From: Odoribacteraceae bacterium
GTDB lineage: Bacteria; Bacteroidota; Bacteroidia; Bacteroidales; Marinifilaceae
Assembly: GCA_031259905.1 (NCBI GenBank)
Contig: JAIRKS010000132.1
Location: 1-12,698 of the forward strand
Direction of reading: 5' to 3'
Length of the DNA stretch: 12,698 bases
In this document: positions 1-7,281 of the stretch, piece by piece
Numbering within the stretch: the first letter of the stretch is position 1
Layout: each line of letters starts with the position of its first letter
The notes under the pieces: model-generated
Seen by the model: only the letters and a program-made list of their open reading frames with translations
What the model was told of the DNA's origin: nothing
The model's database searches: none
Made by a program: the position numbers and the translations under genes

Positions 1-1519
1 GGACGGTGTACGACGTGTAAGGCCCGATACAAAGGGAAAGCCCGCGCGAGGGATGATCGTCGCGGAACGAGACCGTGTCGCCGGACACGCGGCGCTCGCC
101 CTGCGAGATGACCGTGTTCCCCGCGGACGTGACTACCTCTAGCGTGTATTCCGTGAAATCCTTTTGTATGTCGAACACGTCCGACGGGTTCACGGGCGGG
201 AGCGTCACCGGGTACCACAGGCACTCCGGGGTCAGTAGCACGAAATTCTCTTCCAGGAAGGCGTATTTCTCTCCCCCGCGACAGTCCCCGTAAGCGTGAG
301 AGAACGGGACGCGGAGGTACTCGTCCGGGATGTCGAGATAGCATATCGACTCGTCGATCCCGCCGGTGTACTCCATCTCCACGCTCCACGTCTCTCCCGG
401 TAACGCTTCCCTGGAGATGACTACCGCTTGATGCTCCCGCTCGAAAGCGACCTCCTCCCCGTTTACCCGCAAGGCGGAAACGTGCAAGGAGGGGTTCAGG
501 TAAACGAGTGGCCGCTCGATGGCCGCTGTCGTTTGATTCTCCACCGTCATCTCGCTCCGCGCGCGTAACGTTTCATTCTCGAAGGCGCACCGTATGGCTT
601 GTCGCGACAAAGTAAGCGATCCACCCCCGTGGTATTTCACGTAAGTGGCCGCGTACATTTCCCGCTTGCCGGATCGCCTCGCGTCGGAAAGAACGATGCA
701 GGCGCCGCAGCACGCGCCGGCAAGGAGAAGCAACGAGGCAATGCCTCGCGCTCGCCAGGGTGAACGCAGGGAGTTGGGAAGCCGGTCAAACGAGGCGATG
801 GCAAATCCCACCAGCCCGCCACCGGCGAGTAGCCACGCGAATCGTTGTATAATAAAATAGTCCATCCCCGCGAGACCGGTCACGTCCGAGAACGCGCCGG
901 CCAACGTGATACCGAGCGGGTCTAAAGCGTGTCCCGGGGGAAAGAATGACAGCGCGAGCACGCCCGATAATACAAGCACGCCAATCCCTCGATGCCTGAC
1001 GACGACGCCGGTAAAGAGGGACATCCCCACGATGAAAACGAACGAGGGAACAAGCAGGGTGACGAAGTAAAACAGGTATAGCCACCCGTTGAACGGGAAG
1101 TTGCTGGCGAACAGGTTTACCACGGCGGCAATGCACGAGGATACGGCTCCCGTGAAAAAGATTACCCGTAGCACGCCCCACGTGACGCCCAGGATGTACT
1201 CGTCGTTGCCCGCCGGGCGAGCGCGGGTCACGGCGTCCGGGTATCTTTTCTGCTTCCGGAGCAGGGAGTCGACCCGGAAAGCGACCGGCACCAGCAGCAG
1301 GAGCGTGAACAGGTAGATGTTCGTGTAGGGGATGAGTGACGACGTGCCGGTTAACGACAAGGTCACCCCGGAGAGCCGGCTGCCGTGGTAGTTAACGTGC
1401 AGGAAGCATACCGCCGCGTAAGCCAGGAATAAAAAAAATCTCATGTAGCCTGAACGGAACACCTGCCGGCTGGCTTGACGGGAGATCGCGTTGATGTAGT
1501 ATAGATCTGGTTTCATCAT
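1..1519 (-). CDS. ABC-2-type permease / M1-family metallopeptidase fusion, C-terminus missing (partial)
   Basis: One uninterrupted minus-strand frame of 506 codons begins at a double ATG (1519 or 1516) and runs off the left edge without a stop. Residues 1 to about 280 carry roughly seven hydrophobic helices (near 24-41, 66-83, 113-137, 145-168, 177-193, 225-244, 258-277). A loop at about 99-111 reads ARPAGNDEYILG, like the ABC-2 permease half of Bacteroidetes permease/M1 aminopeptidase fusions. Residues 290-506 look like the N-terminal beta domain of an M1 peptidase, including ENFVLLTPECLWYP at 424-437 and a later strand with VISQGERRV. The HEXXH zinc site would lie beyond the window, so catalysis cannot be judged. 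Known large fusions have more N-terminal helices; this one has a single set. It starts 12 nt after the ECF sigma gene and is probably co-transcribed with it. An A8 tract (1431-1438) lies in the first-helix codons. The permease and peptidase assignments rest on remembered family patterns; the open frame is certain. Confidence 0.68.
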   Translation of the reverse strand, partial: MMKPDLYYINAISRQASRQVFRSGYMRFFLFLAYAAVCFLHVNYHGSRLSGVTLSLTGTSSLIPYTNIYLFTLLLLVPVAFRVDSLLRKQKRYPDAVTRARPAGNDEYILGVTWGVLRVIFFTGAVSSCIAAVVNLFASNFPFNGWLYLFYFVTLLVPSFVFIVGMSLFTGVVVRHRGIGVLVLSGVLALSFFPPGHALDPLGITLAGAFSDVTGLAGMDYFIIQRFAWLLAGGGLVGFAIASFDRLPNSLRSPWRARGIASLLLLAGACCGACIVLSDARRSGKREMYAATYVKYHGGGSLTLSRQAIRCAFENETLRARSEMTVENQTTAAIERPLVYLNPSLHVSALRVNGEEVAFEREHQAVVISREALPGETWSVEMEYTGGIDESICYLDIPDEYLRVPFSHAYGDCRGGEKYAFLEENFVLLTPECLWYPVTLPPVNPSDVFDIQKDFTEYTLEVVTSAGNTVISQGERRVSGDTVSFRDDHPSRGLSLCIGPYTSYTV

Positions 1520-1531
1520 CGACTGGTTTTT

Positions 1532-2095
1532 TTAAGGAAGGTAAAGCAGGAGGAGAAGAGTGTATAATGGGCCGATCTCCTTGCGCAGGAAATTCATGGC
1601 CCTGTTCTTTTGCGTTTTCACGGTGGCGATGGTGACGTTTAGCAGCGTGGCGATCTCCTCGTTCCTCTTCCCTTGCAGGTGATGTTGGAAAATCTCCCGG
1701 CATCGCGCGGGGAGCTTCTCGACGGCCAGGAGAAGGTGACGGTAAACCTCCTCCTCGATTCGTAACCGGTCGTCCTGCTCGTCGAGCGGTTCACCGGCGG
1801 GGAGGGAGAGCAGGTAATCCTTTCGCGTCTGTTCTCTCTTCAACTCGTTCAGGCAGGCGTTTTTGATCACGGTGTACATGAAAGTCTTCAAGCCCGCGAT
1901 GGAGTCGAAGTGAAGGTCGCGCTTCCACATGCCGGTAAATAGATCCTGCACGATATCCTCGGCCGTCTCCCGTTGCCGGGTATAGTGCATCCCGAAACTG
2001 ACGAGGGTACGGTAATACCCGCGGTACAGTTCCCTGAATCCTGACGCGTCCTTCCGGTTCAGGAGCTCGACCAGGTGCGCCTCGGAAATCTTCAT
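1532..2095 (-). CDS. ECF-type RNA polymerase sigma-70 factor (Bacteroides expansion type)
   Basis: The 187-residue product has the two-domain ECF layout. Region 2 lies at about residues 20-90, with YYRTLVSFGMHYTRQRETAEDIVQDLF including the core-binding AEDIVQD segment, then FMYTVIKNACLNELKR for -10 recognition. Region 4 lies at about 125-172, with LPARCREIF and the helix-turn-helix EEIATLLNVTIATVKTQ. The C-terminus is a short hydrophobic tail (LYTLLLLLYLP), which I recall as common in this Bacteroidetes family. The ATG at 2095 is the first Met after an in-frame TAA eight codons upstream, so the start is well fixed. Family members usually sit beside a FecR-type anti-sigma gene and a SusC/SusD pair. 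Here the next gene, 12 nt on, is a membrane permease/peptidase. The sigma factor may be controlled by that protein or may drive its own operon; both are inference. Confidence 0.93.
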   Translation of the reverse strand: MKISEAHLVELLNRKDASGFRELYRGYYRTLVSFGMHYTRQRETAEDIVQDLFTGMWKRDLHFDSIAGLKTFMYTVIKNACLNELKREQTRKDYLLSLPAGEPLDEQDDRLRIEEEVYRHLLLAVEKLPARCREIFQHHLQGKRNEEIATLLNVTIATVKTQKNRAMNFLRKEIGPLYTLLLLLYLP

Positions 2096-2127
2096 CGCGT
2101 GGTGATCTTTTCGTTATTCATCGCGTG
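2091..2127. repeat. 11-bp direct repeat around the sigma-factor start
   Basis: TTCATCGCGTG occurs at 2091-2101 and again at 2117-2127, 26 nt apart. Read on the minus strand, each copy is CACGCGATGAA and holds an ATG: one is the sigma start and the other opens the 9-codon leader frame. This could be a duplicated initiation context or a binding site pair for a regulator; chance is not excluded. Confidence 0.5.
2092..2121 (-). other. Possible 9-codon leader ORF overlapping the sigma start
   Basis: On the minus strand an ATG at 2121 opens a 9-codon frame (MNNEKITTR). Its TGA (2094-2092) overlaps the sigma-factor ATG (2095-2093) as ATGA, the layout of translational coupling. If the promoter-like box at 2135-2128 is real, transcription would begin within a few bases of this ATG, giving a nearly leaderless message. 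The frame is very short and could be chance. No start-site or ribosome evidence is visible. Confidence 0.2.
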
Positions 2128-2135
2128 TAAAGGTA
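2128..2135 (-). promoter_or_regulatory. Weak -7-like box upstream of the sigma gene
   Basis: The minus strand reads TACCTTTA, one base away from the Bacteroidetes -7 consensus TAnnTTTG, in an AT-rich stretch (2128-2145) about 33 nt upstream of the sigma ATG. I see no TTG at the expected -33 distance. An alternative ECF-type promoter recognised by the sigma factor itself is possible. Confidence 0.25.
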
Positions 2136-2497
2136 TTTATTTATCCCGGGATTTCTATCCCCCCCGGCCATGAACGTGCCGCGGGAGGCGTCGCGACCTG
2201 CCGCGCGGGAGCGGTGGAACGGGGAGGGGACGTGCGAGGCTATCGCGCGTGCCGCCTTTTACCGGGAGGCCGGGCGGGGCGTTTCCCGTCGTCCCGGGGG
2301 CGGGCGCGAGGATGACCTGACGGCAACCCCGCGGGGACACGCATCGGGACGGGAATGCGGGGAAAGCACGCCGGGGAGGGGCCGGGGAAAGCCTTCCCGC
2401 GTCGCGTCCCGCGTGCACCGGGGCGGGTGAACTCCCCCTGTCGCTGGCGCCGGCAACACGCGACGAATCGCTTTTGTCCCGATTTTTCGTCCCGGGA
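2136..2497. other. GC-rich divergent intergenic core without a convincing gene
   Basis: This is the centre of the 499-nt gap between the sigma gene and nuoA. The stretch from about 2161 to 2460 is very GC-rich: 46 of 60 bases are G or C in 2221-2280, against 29 of 60 in 2521-2580. The plus strand is rich in G runs. Open frames exist on both strands (for example 2170-2430 plus and 2155-2544 minus), but they encode Arg/Pro/Gly-rich strings with no domain or motif, as random GC-rich DNA does. CGGGGAAAGC occurs twice (2358-2367 and 2383-2392), and a 5-bp stem is possible at 2385-2398. I recognise no riboswitch, tRNA or known small RNA here. Confidence 0.6.
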
Positions 2498-2530
2498 TTG
2501 AAAGCGGGTATAGAAATAAAGCTATCTTTG
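2498..2530 (+). promoter_or_regulatory. Predicted primary promoter of the nuo operon (Bacteroidetes type)
   Basis: TATCTTTG at 2523-2530 fits the Bacteroidetes -7 consensus TAnnTTTG exactly. A TTG at 2498-2500 lies 22 nt upstream, within the usual spacing for the -33 element. Transcription would start near 2535-2538, leaving a 5' leader of about 60 nt before nuoA. The leader is AT-rich near the start codon and lacks a purine-rich Shine-Dalgarno, as is usual in this phylum. No operator palindrome is evident, so regulation cannot be read from the sequence. Confidence 0.6.
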
Positions 2531-2594
2531 CGCGTTCTCGTCACCGAGACGCGAGAAAATACTCGTGTAACATGTTTCTGTAATTAATGAATGT

Positions 2595-2945
2595 ATGAAC
2601 TTGACTTTATTTGTGGTTGTGTTGCTCACGGCGATCTTCCTGGTCGTCGCGGCGCTGGGGATCGCCCGGTTGATCTCCCCGCGGACGTTTAACCGGCAGA
2701 AGGGAGAAGCCTACGAGTGCGGTATCCCGACGCGCGGCTCCTCGTGGATGCAGTTCAAGGTGGGGTATTACCTGTTCGCGATCCTCTTCCTGTTGTTTGA
2801 CGTGGAGACGGTGTTGCTCTTCCCGTGGGCGGTCATCGCGCGGGAGCTGGGGAGCGCGGGGCTGATCAGCATCTCGTTCTTTATCGCGATCCTCGTGCTG
2901 GGGCTTGCCTACGCCTGGAAGAAAGGAGCGCTGGAATGGAAGTGA
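2595..2945 (+). CDS. nuoA: Complex I subunit NuoA (NADH-quinone oxidoreductase subunit A)
   Basis: The 116-residue product is the small membrane subunit that helps hold the peripheral arm to the membrane arm near the quinone channel. Three membrane helices are visible (about 4-25, 57-78, 86-107). The TM1-TM2 loop has the conserved YECGIP segment (Cys42) and TM2 has FDVETVLLFPWA with Asp69 and Glu71, the acidic pair typical of NuoA. Length matches the family. It is the first gene of the operon. Nearby upstream ATGs at 2587 and 2591 fall in other frames, and the one at 2587 gives only MNV before a stop, so 2595 is preferred. Its last 10 nt overlap nuoB. Confidence 0.96.
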   Translation: MNLTLFVVVLLTAIFLVVAALGIARLISPRTFNRQKGEAYECGIPTRGSSWMQFKVGYYLFAILFLLFDVETVLLFPWAVIARELGSAGLISISFFIAILVLGLAYAWKKGALEWK

Positions 2946-3511
2946 AAATAAAATCAATGACAACGGGGGACTTTAACGACAACGAGTACCTCGAGCGACT
3001 CCTCCGGGAGTCGGGCACGAACATCATCGTGGGATGCCTCGATGACGTGATTAACTGGGGACGCGCGAACTCGTTGTGGCCGCTGACGTTCGCGACGAGT
3101 TGCTGCGGTATCGAGTTCATGGCCGTCGGCGCCGCCCGTCACGACTTCGCGCGCTTCGGCTTCGAGGTGACCCGCGCCAGCCCGCGCCAGGCCGACTTTA
3201 TCATGGTGGCGGGGACGATCGTGCACAAGATGGCGCCCGTGTTGAAGCGCCTGTACGACCAGATGGCCGAGCCGAAGTACGTGATCGCGATGGGCGCGTG
3301 CGCGATCTCCGGCGGGCCTTTCAAGGAGTCATACCACGTGCTGAAGGGCGTGGACACGATTATCCCCGTCGACGTTTACATCCCGGGATGCCCCCCGCGC
3401 CCCGAGGCGTTGCTTTACGGGCTGATGCAGCTGCAACGCAAGGTGAAGGTGGAACGGTTTCTCGGCGGGAAGAATAAGAAGGAGAAAAAGTCTCAACATG
3501 TTAACGATTGA
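2936..3511 (+). CDS. nuoB: Complex I subunit NuoB (cluster N2 subunit)
   Basis: The 191-residue product binds the terminal 4Fe-4S cluster N2, which passes electrons to quinone at the interface with NuoD and NuoH. All four N2 ligands are visible: the tandem Cys56-Cys57 in TSCCGIEF, Cys122 in GACAISGG and Cys152 in PGCPPRPE. The rest follows the family, including ARFGFEVTRASPRQAD. The C-terminus is Lys-rich (about 169-185). I chose the ATG at 2936, which overlaps nuoA by 10 nt. The frame is open further upstream, but that part is nuoA in another frame. A second ATG at 2957 would give 184 residues with all motifs intact. The gene overlaps nuoCD by 14 nt if nuoCD starts at its first ATG. Confidence 0.97.
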   Translation: MEVKIKSMTTGDFNDNEYLERLLRESGTNIIVGCLDDVINWGRANSLWPLTFATSCCGIEFMAVGAARHDFARFGFEVTRASPRQADFIMVAGTIVHKMAPVLKRLYDQMAEPKYVIAMGACAISGGPFKESYHVLKGVDTIIPVDVYIPGCPPRPEALLYGLMQLQRKVKVERFLGGKNKKEKKSQHVND

Positions 3512-5132
3512 CACGATGCAAGTAGATCATATTGTCGCGAGATTCCCGGGAACGCGGGTCGAGGAGAACGGGCCGTGGCCGACACTTGTCGCCACGCCCG
3601 AGGAGTACCGCGCGCTGGCGCTCTTCCTGCGGGACGACGACAGGACGCGGTTCGATTTCCTGGCATGCATGACGGGCGTCGACCGGGGAGGAGAGGAGCT
3701 GGGCGTGGTGCTGTTGCTGGAGTCCACGACGCTGGGACATCGCGTGTTCGTGGAGACGAGCACGAGGGAACGGGAACGTCCCGTGTTGCCGACGGTGTCC
3801 GACCTGTGGGAGACGGCGAACTTGAACGAGAGGGAGGTGTACGATTACTTCGGTATCCGTTTCGCTGGTCATCCCGACACGCGACGCCTCTTCCTGCGAA
3901 ACGACTGGAAGGGATACCCCCTGAGAAAGGATTACGACGCGAGCGAGGCGGTGAATCCCGTGCCGCTCGAGAGCGAGGAGTCCCCGGACGTCACGTTCTC
4001 CTGCCGGGAAGACGGCGGGGAAGAACCGCGCGCGCTGTTCGACGACGGGGAGTACGTGGTGAACATCGGCCCGCAACACCCGGCCACGCATGGCGTGCTC
4101 CGCTTCAGGGTCGCGCTCGAGGGGGAGATCGTGAAGAAGGTGGACGTCCATTGCGGGTATATCCACAGGGGGATCGAGAAGATGTGCGAGAGCTTGTCGT
4201 ACCGGCAGATGTTGCCGCTCGCCGATCGCCTGGATTACCTGGCCGCGCACCAGCACCGGCACGCCTTGTGCCTCTGTATCGAGGAGGCGCTGCAGGTGGA
4301 GGTGACGGAACGCGTGAAGTATATCCGCACGATCATGGACGAGTTGAACCGCTTGTCGTCGCACCTGCTCTTCTGGTCGACGCTCTGCATGGACCTGGGC
4401 GCGCTGACGGCCTTCTTCTACGGGTTTCGCGACCGGGAGAAGGTCCTCGATATCATGGAGGAGACAACCGGCGGGCGACTGATCCAGCATTATAACGTGA
4501 TCGGCGGCGTCTCCGCCGATATTCACCTGAATCTCACGCGGCGGATCAAGGAGTTCATCAAGTACCTCCCGCCGATGTTGAAGGAGTACGACCAGGTCTT
4601 TACCGGTAACGTGATCGCGCGACAACGGATGGAAGGGATCGGGGTGCTGTCGCGGGAAGATGCGATCTCTTTTGGCGTCACCGGCCCGTCTGGTCGCGCT
4701 TCCGGCTGGGCGTGCGACGTGCGGAAACGGAAACCGTACGGGGTGTATGACAAGGTGGAGTTCGATGAAATCGTGTACACGGAGGGAGATTCTTACCGCC
4801 GTTACCTGGTACGCGTGAAGGAGATCGTGGAGTCACTGCGGATACTCGAGCAGCTGGTGGACAATATCCCGGCAGGAGATTTCGCCGTGAAGACGAAGCC
4901 GGTGATCAAGCTCCCGGAAGGACGCTATTTCAAGAGCGTGGAAGGGAGCCGCGGAGAGTTCGGCGTCTACATCGAAAGCCGCGGCGAGAAAACACCCTAC
5001 CGCTTGAAGTTCCGCTCGACGAGCTTCCCGCTGGTATCGGTGGTGCCGCGCCTGGCGCGGGGGAGCAAGATCGCCGACCTGATCGCGATTGGCGGTACAC
5101 TGGATTATATCGTGCCGGACGTCGACCGGTAA
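3498..5132 (+). CDS. nuoCD: Complex I fused subunit NuoCD
   Basis: The 544-residue product joins the 30-kDa (NuoC) and 49-kDa (NuoD) subunits, which form the quinone-reduction module with NuoB. Residues 1 to about 150 are NuoC, with the signature NEREVYDYFGIRF at 110-122 followed by PDTRRLFLRNDWKGYPLRKDY. An acidic linker spans about 150-185. NuoD follows: GPQHPATHG at 191-199 with the quinone-site His194, CGYIHRGIEK at 219-228, SYRQ with Tyr235 matching the quinone-contact tyrosine, and GVTGPSGRASG at 393-403. It is somewhat shorter than E. coli NuoCD. The alternative start ATG at 3516 would remove the 14-nt overlap with nuoB and leave a 4-nt gap; both starts are plausible. nuoE, nuoF and nuoG, which follow in E. 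coli, are absent: nuoH begins 24 nt on. Confidence 0.97.
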   Translation: MLTIDTMQVDHIVARFPGTRVEENGPWPTLVATPEEYRALALFLRDDDRTRFDFLACMTGVDRGGEELGVVLLLESTTLGHRVFVETSTRERERPVLPTVSDLWETANLNEREVYDYFGIRFAGHPDTRRLFLRNDWKGYPLRKDYDASEAVNPVPLESEESPDVTFSCREDGGEEPRALFDDGEYVVNIGPQHPATHGVLRFRVALEGEIVKKVDVHCGYIHRGIEKMCESLSYRQMLPLADRLDYLAAHQHRHALCLCIEEALQVEVTERVKYIRTIMDELNRLSSHLLFWSTLCMDLGALTAFFYGFRDREKVLDIMEETTGGRLIQHYNVIGGVSADIHLNLTRRIKEFIKYLPPMLKEYDQVFTGNVIARQRMEGIGVLSREDAISFGVTGPSGRASGWACDVRKRKPYGVYDKVEFDEIVYTEGDSYRRYLVRVKEIVESLRILEQLVDNIPAGDFAVKTKPVIKLPEGRYFKSVEGSRGEFGVYIESRGEKTPYRLKFRSTSFPLVSVVPRLARGSKIADLIAIGGTLDYIVPDVDR

Positions 5133-5156
5133 TCTCTCATGTAATATATTCATAGG

Positions 5157-6233
5157 ATGTTTGACTTTTCAATTATCACACAATGGATCGACCAACTCCT
5201 CCGGGGGTTGATGCCCGACGCGGCGGCTACCGTGGTAGAGTGCGTCCTTGTCGGGCTGGCGTTGTTGCTGGGGTACGCGGTCATCGCCCTGGCGTTGATT
5301 TACGTGGAACGGAAGGTGTGCGCGTGGTTCCAGTGCCGCCTGGGACCGAACCGGGTGGGGCCGTTCGGGATACTGCAGAGCGTCGCGGACATGCTCAAGA
5401 TGCTGACCAAGGAGATCATCGAGATCAAGCACGTCGACCGCTTCCTCTTCGGCCTGGCACCGTATATCGTGATCATCGCCTCGGTGGCGGCCTTCTCCTG
5501 CCTCCCGTTCGCGAGGGGCTTGCAGGTACTGGACTTTAACGTCGGGATATTCTTCCTGGTCGCTGTCTCCTCGATCGGCATCGTGGGGATACTGCTTGCC
5601 GGGTGGGCAAGTAATAACAAGTACTCGCTGATCGGCGCCATGCGAAGCGGCGCGCAGATGATCAGTTACGAGTTGTCTATCGGGTTATCCATCCTGACGA
5701 TGGTCGTGCTCTCCGGTACCCTGCAGGTCACGGAACTCGTGGAGGGACAAGCCGACGGGTGGTTCCTCTTCAAGGGGCATCTCCCGGCGTTGATCGCCTT
5801 CGTGATCTATCTCGTGGCGGGAACGGCGGAGACGAACCGCGGGCCTTTCGACCTGCCGGAAGCCGATTCCGAGTTGACGGCCGGGTATCACACGGAGTAT
5901 TCCGGGATGCACTTCGGCTTCTTCTACCTGGCCGAGTACCTGAACATGTTTATCGTGGCCGGCGTCGCTACCACCCTTTTCCTGGGAGGATGGATGCCGC
6001 TGCATGTCCCCGGGTGGGAGGGCTTCAACGAGGTGATGGATTACATCCCCTCGCTCTTCTGGTTTCTTGGCAAGGTGGGGGTGATGATCTTCGTGATCAT
6101 GTGGTTCAAGTGGACGTTTCCCCGCCTGCGTATTGACCAGCTGCTCCGCCTGGAGTGGAAGTACCTGCTCCCGATCAATCTCCTGAACTTGCTACTGATG
6201 GTGATCGTGGTGGTCTACAAGTTACATTTTTAA
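5157..6233 (+). CDS. nuoH: Complex I membrane subunit NuoH
   Basis: The 358-residue, eight-helix type subunit forms the membrane side of the quinone chamber and the start of the proton-coupling path. Visible family motifs are YVERK at 49-53, GPNRVGPFGILQSVAD at 63-78, the charged loop GTAETNRGPFDLPEADSEL at 222-240 running into TAGYHTEYSG, and FPRLRIDQL near 321-329. Length is at the upper end of the usual range. It follows nuoCD directly, where other bacteria insert the NADH module, and lies 13 nt before nuoI. Confidence 0.97.
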   Translation: MFDFSIITQWIDQLLRGLMPDAAATVVECVLVGLALLLGYAVIALALIYVERKVCAWFQCRLGPNRVGPFGILQSVADMLKMLTKEIIEIKHVDRFLFGLAPYIVIIASVAAFSCLPFARGLQVLDFNVGIFFLVAVSSIGIVGILLAGWASNNKYSLIGAMRSGAQMISYELSIGLSILTMVVLSGTLQVTELVEGQADGWFLFKGHLPALIAFVIYLVAGTAETNRGPFDLPEADSELTAGYHTEYSGMHFGFFYLAEYLNMFIVAGVATTLFLGGWMPLHVPGWEGFNEVMDYIPSLFWFLGKVGVMIFVIMWFKWTFPRLRIDQLLRLEWKYLLPINLLNLLLMVIVVVYKLHF

Positions 6234-6246
6234 TACACGAGAGAGC

Positions 6247-6738
6247 ATGAATAGCGTAAATAGATATTTCGTCAATTTTTTCAAGGGACTGCATTCCTTG
6301 CTCGTCGGTATGCGCGTCACGCTCCGGGTATTTTTCCGCAAGAAAACGACGGAGTGTTACCCGGAAAACCGGAAGAAGCTGGTCATGTTTGACCGTTTCC
6401 GCGGGGAACTGGTGTTGCTGCACGACAGCCAGAATCACCACAAGTGCATCGCTTGCGGGATCTGCGAGGTCAATTGCCCGAACGGCACGATCCGCCTGAC
6501 GAGCGAGATGATGACCGATGAAACGGGAAAGAAAAAGAAGGTGCTGGTCGAGTATCGCTACGATCACGGGAGTTGTCTCTTTTGTCAGTTGTGCGCGCGA
6601 ACGTGCCCGCAACAGGCGCTGGATTTCATTCCCACGTTCGAACATGCCGTCTTCACCCGCGAGAAGTTAGTGCACAAGTTGAACCGCGATGGATCGACCC
6701 TGGCGCCCAAGCCCGTCGCGGAGAGTATTACCGTATAA
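6247..6738 (+). CDS. nuoI: Complex I subunit NuoI (2x[4Fe-4S] ferredoxin-like)
   Basis: The 163-residue product carries clusters N6a and N6b, which feed electrons to N2 in NuoB. Two complete CxxCxxCxxxC motifs are visible: Cys67, 70, 73, 77 (CIACGICEVNCP) and Cys110, 113, 116, 120 (CLFCQLCARTCP). The N-terminal 35 residues hold an amphipathic segment (YFVNFFKGLHSLLVGMRVTL) typical for contact with NuoH and the membrane. With NuoE, NuoF and NuoG missing from the operon, NuoI would be the entry point for electrons from an unknown donor; this is inference from the gene set. A GAGAGAG stretch precedes the ATG, the nearest thing to a Shine-Dalgarno in the operon. Confidence 0.97.
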   Translation: MNSVNRYFVNFFKGLHSLLVGMRVTLRVFFRKKTTECYPENRKKLVMFDRFRGELVLLHDSQNHHKCIACGICEVNCPNGTIRLTSEMMTDETGKKKKVLVEYRYDHGSCLFCQLCARTCPQQALDFIPTFEHAVFTREKLVHKLNRDGSTLAPKPVAESITV

Positions 6739-6748
6739 TACACGCCTT

Positions 6749-7267
6749 ATGAATATGAATATATCAACACAAGAAACGGTCTTCTTCCTGCTGGCAGCGG
6801 TGATTGTTGTCTTTTCAATCCTGACCGTCACTACTAGGCGGATCTTGCGTTCGGCAACGTACTTGCTGTTCGTGTTGTTCGCCACGGCCGGGATTTACTT
6901 CCAACTCGAGTACTCGTTCCTGGGCGCGGTGCAGCTCACCATCTACGCAGGAGGGATCATCATCCTTTACGTCTTCTCGATCTTGCTGACGAACCAACAG
7001 GCAGACGAGAAGCTGGAAAGATTAAAGAATAGCAAGGTGCTGGCCGGGGCACTCGCCGCTGTCGCCGGGGTGGGAATCACCCTCTTCCTGCTCCTCACGC
7101 ACCCCTTTGGCTCTTCCCGCCTCGCAGGGGGCGAAGTGCCGGTGAAAGAGATCGGGACGGCCTTGATGGGAACGGGGAAATACCAGTACTTGCTCCCCTT
7201 CGAGGTCATTAGTATCCTGCTGCTGGCCTGCATCATCGGGGGAATCATGATCGCGCGAAAACGATAA
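6749..7267 (+). CDS. nuoJ: Complex I membrane subunit NuoJ
   Basis: The 172-residue membrane protein has about five helices. TM3 contains AVQLTIYAGGIIILYVF (about 60-76), the conserved helix with a pi-bulge that links the quinone site to the antiporter-like subunits. The last helix, PFEVISILLLACIIGG, is also typical. The ATG at 6749 starts MNMNISTQE and lies 10 nt after nuoI. An open extension to 6689 overlaps the end of nuoI and is not conserved-looking, so I reject it; Met3 at 6755 is an alternative. The gap to nuoK is 14 nt. Confidence 0.95.
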   Translation: MNMNISTQETVFFLLAAVIVVFSILTVTTRRILRSATYLLFVLFATAGIYFQLEYSFLGAVQLTIYAGGIIILYVFSILLTNQQADEKLERLKNSKVLAGALAAVAGVGITLFLLLTHPFGSSRLAGGEVPVKEIGTALMGTGKYQYLLPFEVISILLLACIIGGIMIARKR

Positions 7268-7281
7268 AATAGAAAAGAGTC

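Noticed and set aside
786..1181. A 131-codon minus-strand frame inside the permease/peptidase gene
   Set aside because: It is a different frame from the 506-codon continuous reading, which has membrane helices and M1-like motifs; this one has neither.
1431..1438. A8 tract in the first-helix codons of the permease/peptidase gene as a phase-variation switch
   Set aside because: The tract falls in a Phe/Leu-rich helix (TTT TTT TTA), so it can arise from coding need. Eight bases is short for a slippage switch and the frame is intact here.
2383..2399. Small hairpin (GGGAA/TTCCC with a 4-nt loop) as a terminator
   Set aside because: The stem is only 5 bp, has no following T tract, and lies between divergent promoters where neither unit should end.
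2155..2544. Overlapping open frames in the divergent spacer (2170-2430 plus, 2259-2459 and 2155-2544 minus)
   Set aside because: All encode Arg/Pro/Gly-rich sequence without motifs in very GC-rich DNA, where stops are rare by chance. One of them also spans the predicted nuo promoter.
3501..4625. A 374-codon open frame antisense to nuoCD
   Set aside because: It lies wholly opposite a well-supported gene; its product is Arg/His/Gln-rich with no domain, as expected from codon bias on the complementary strand.
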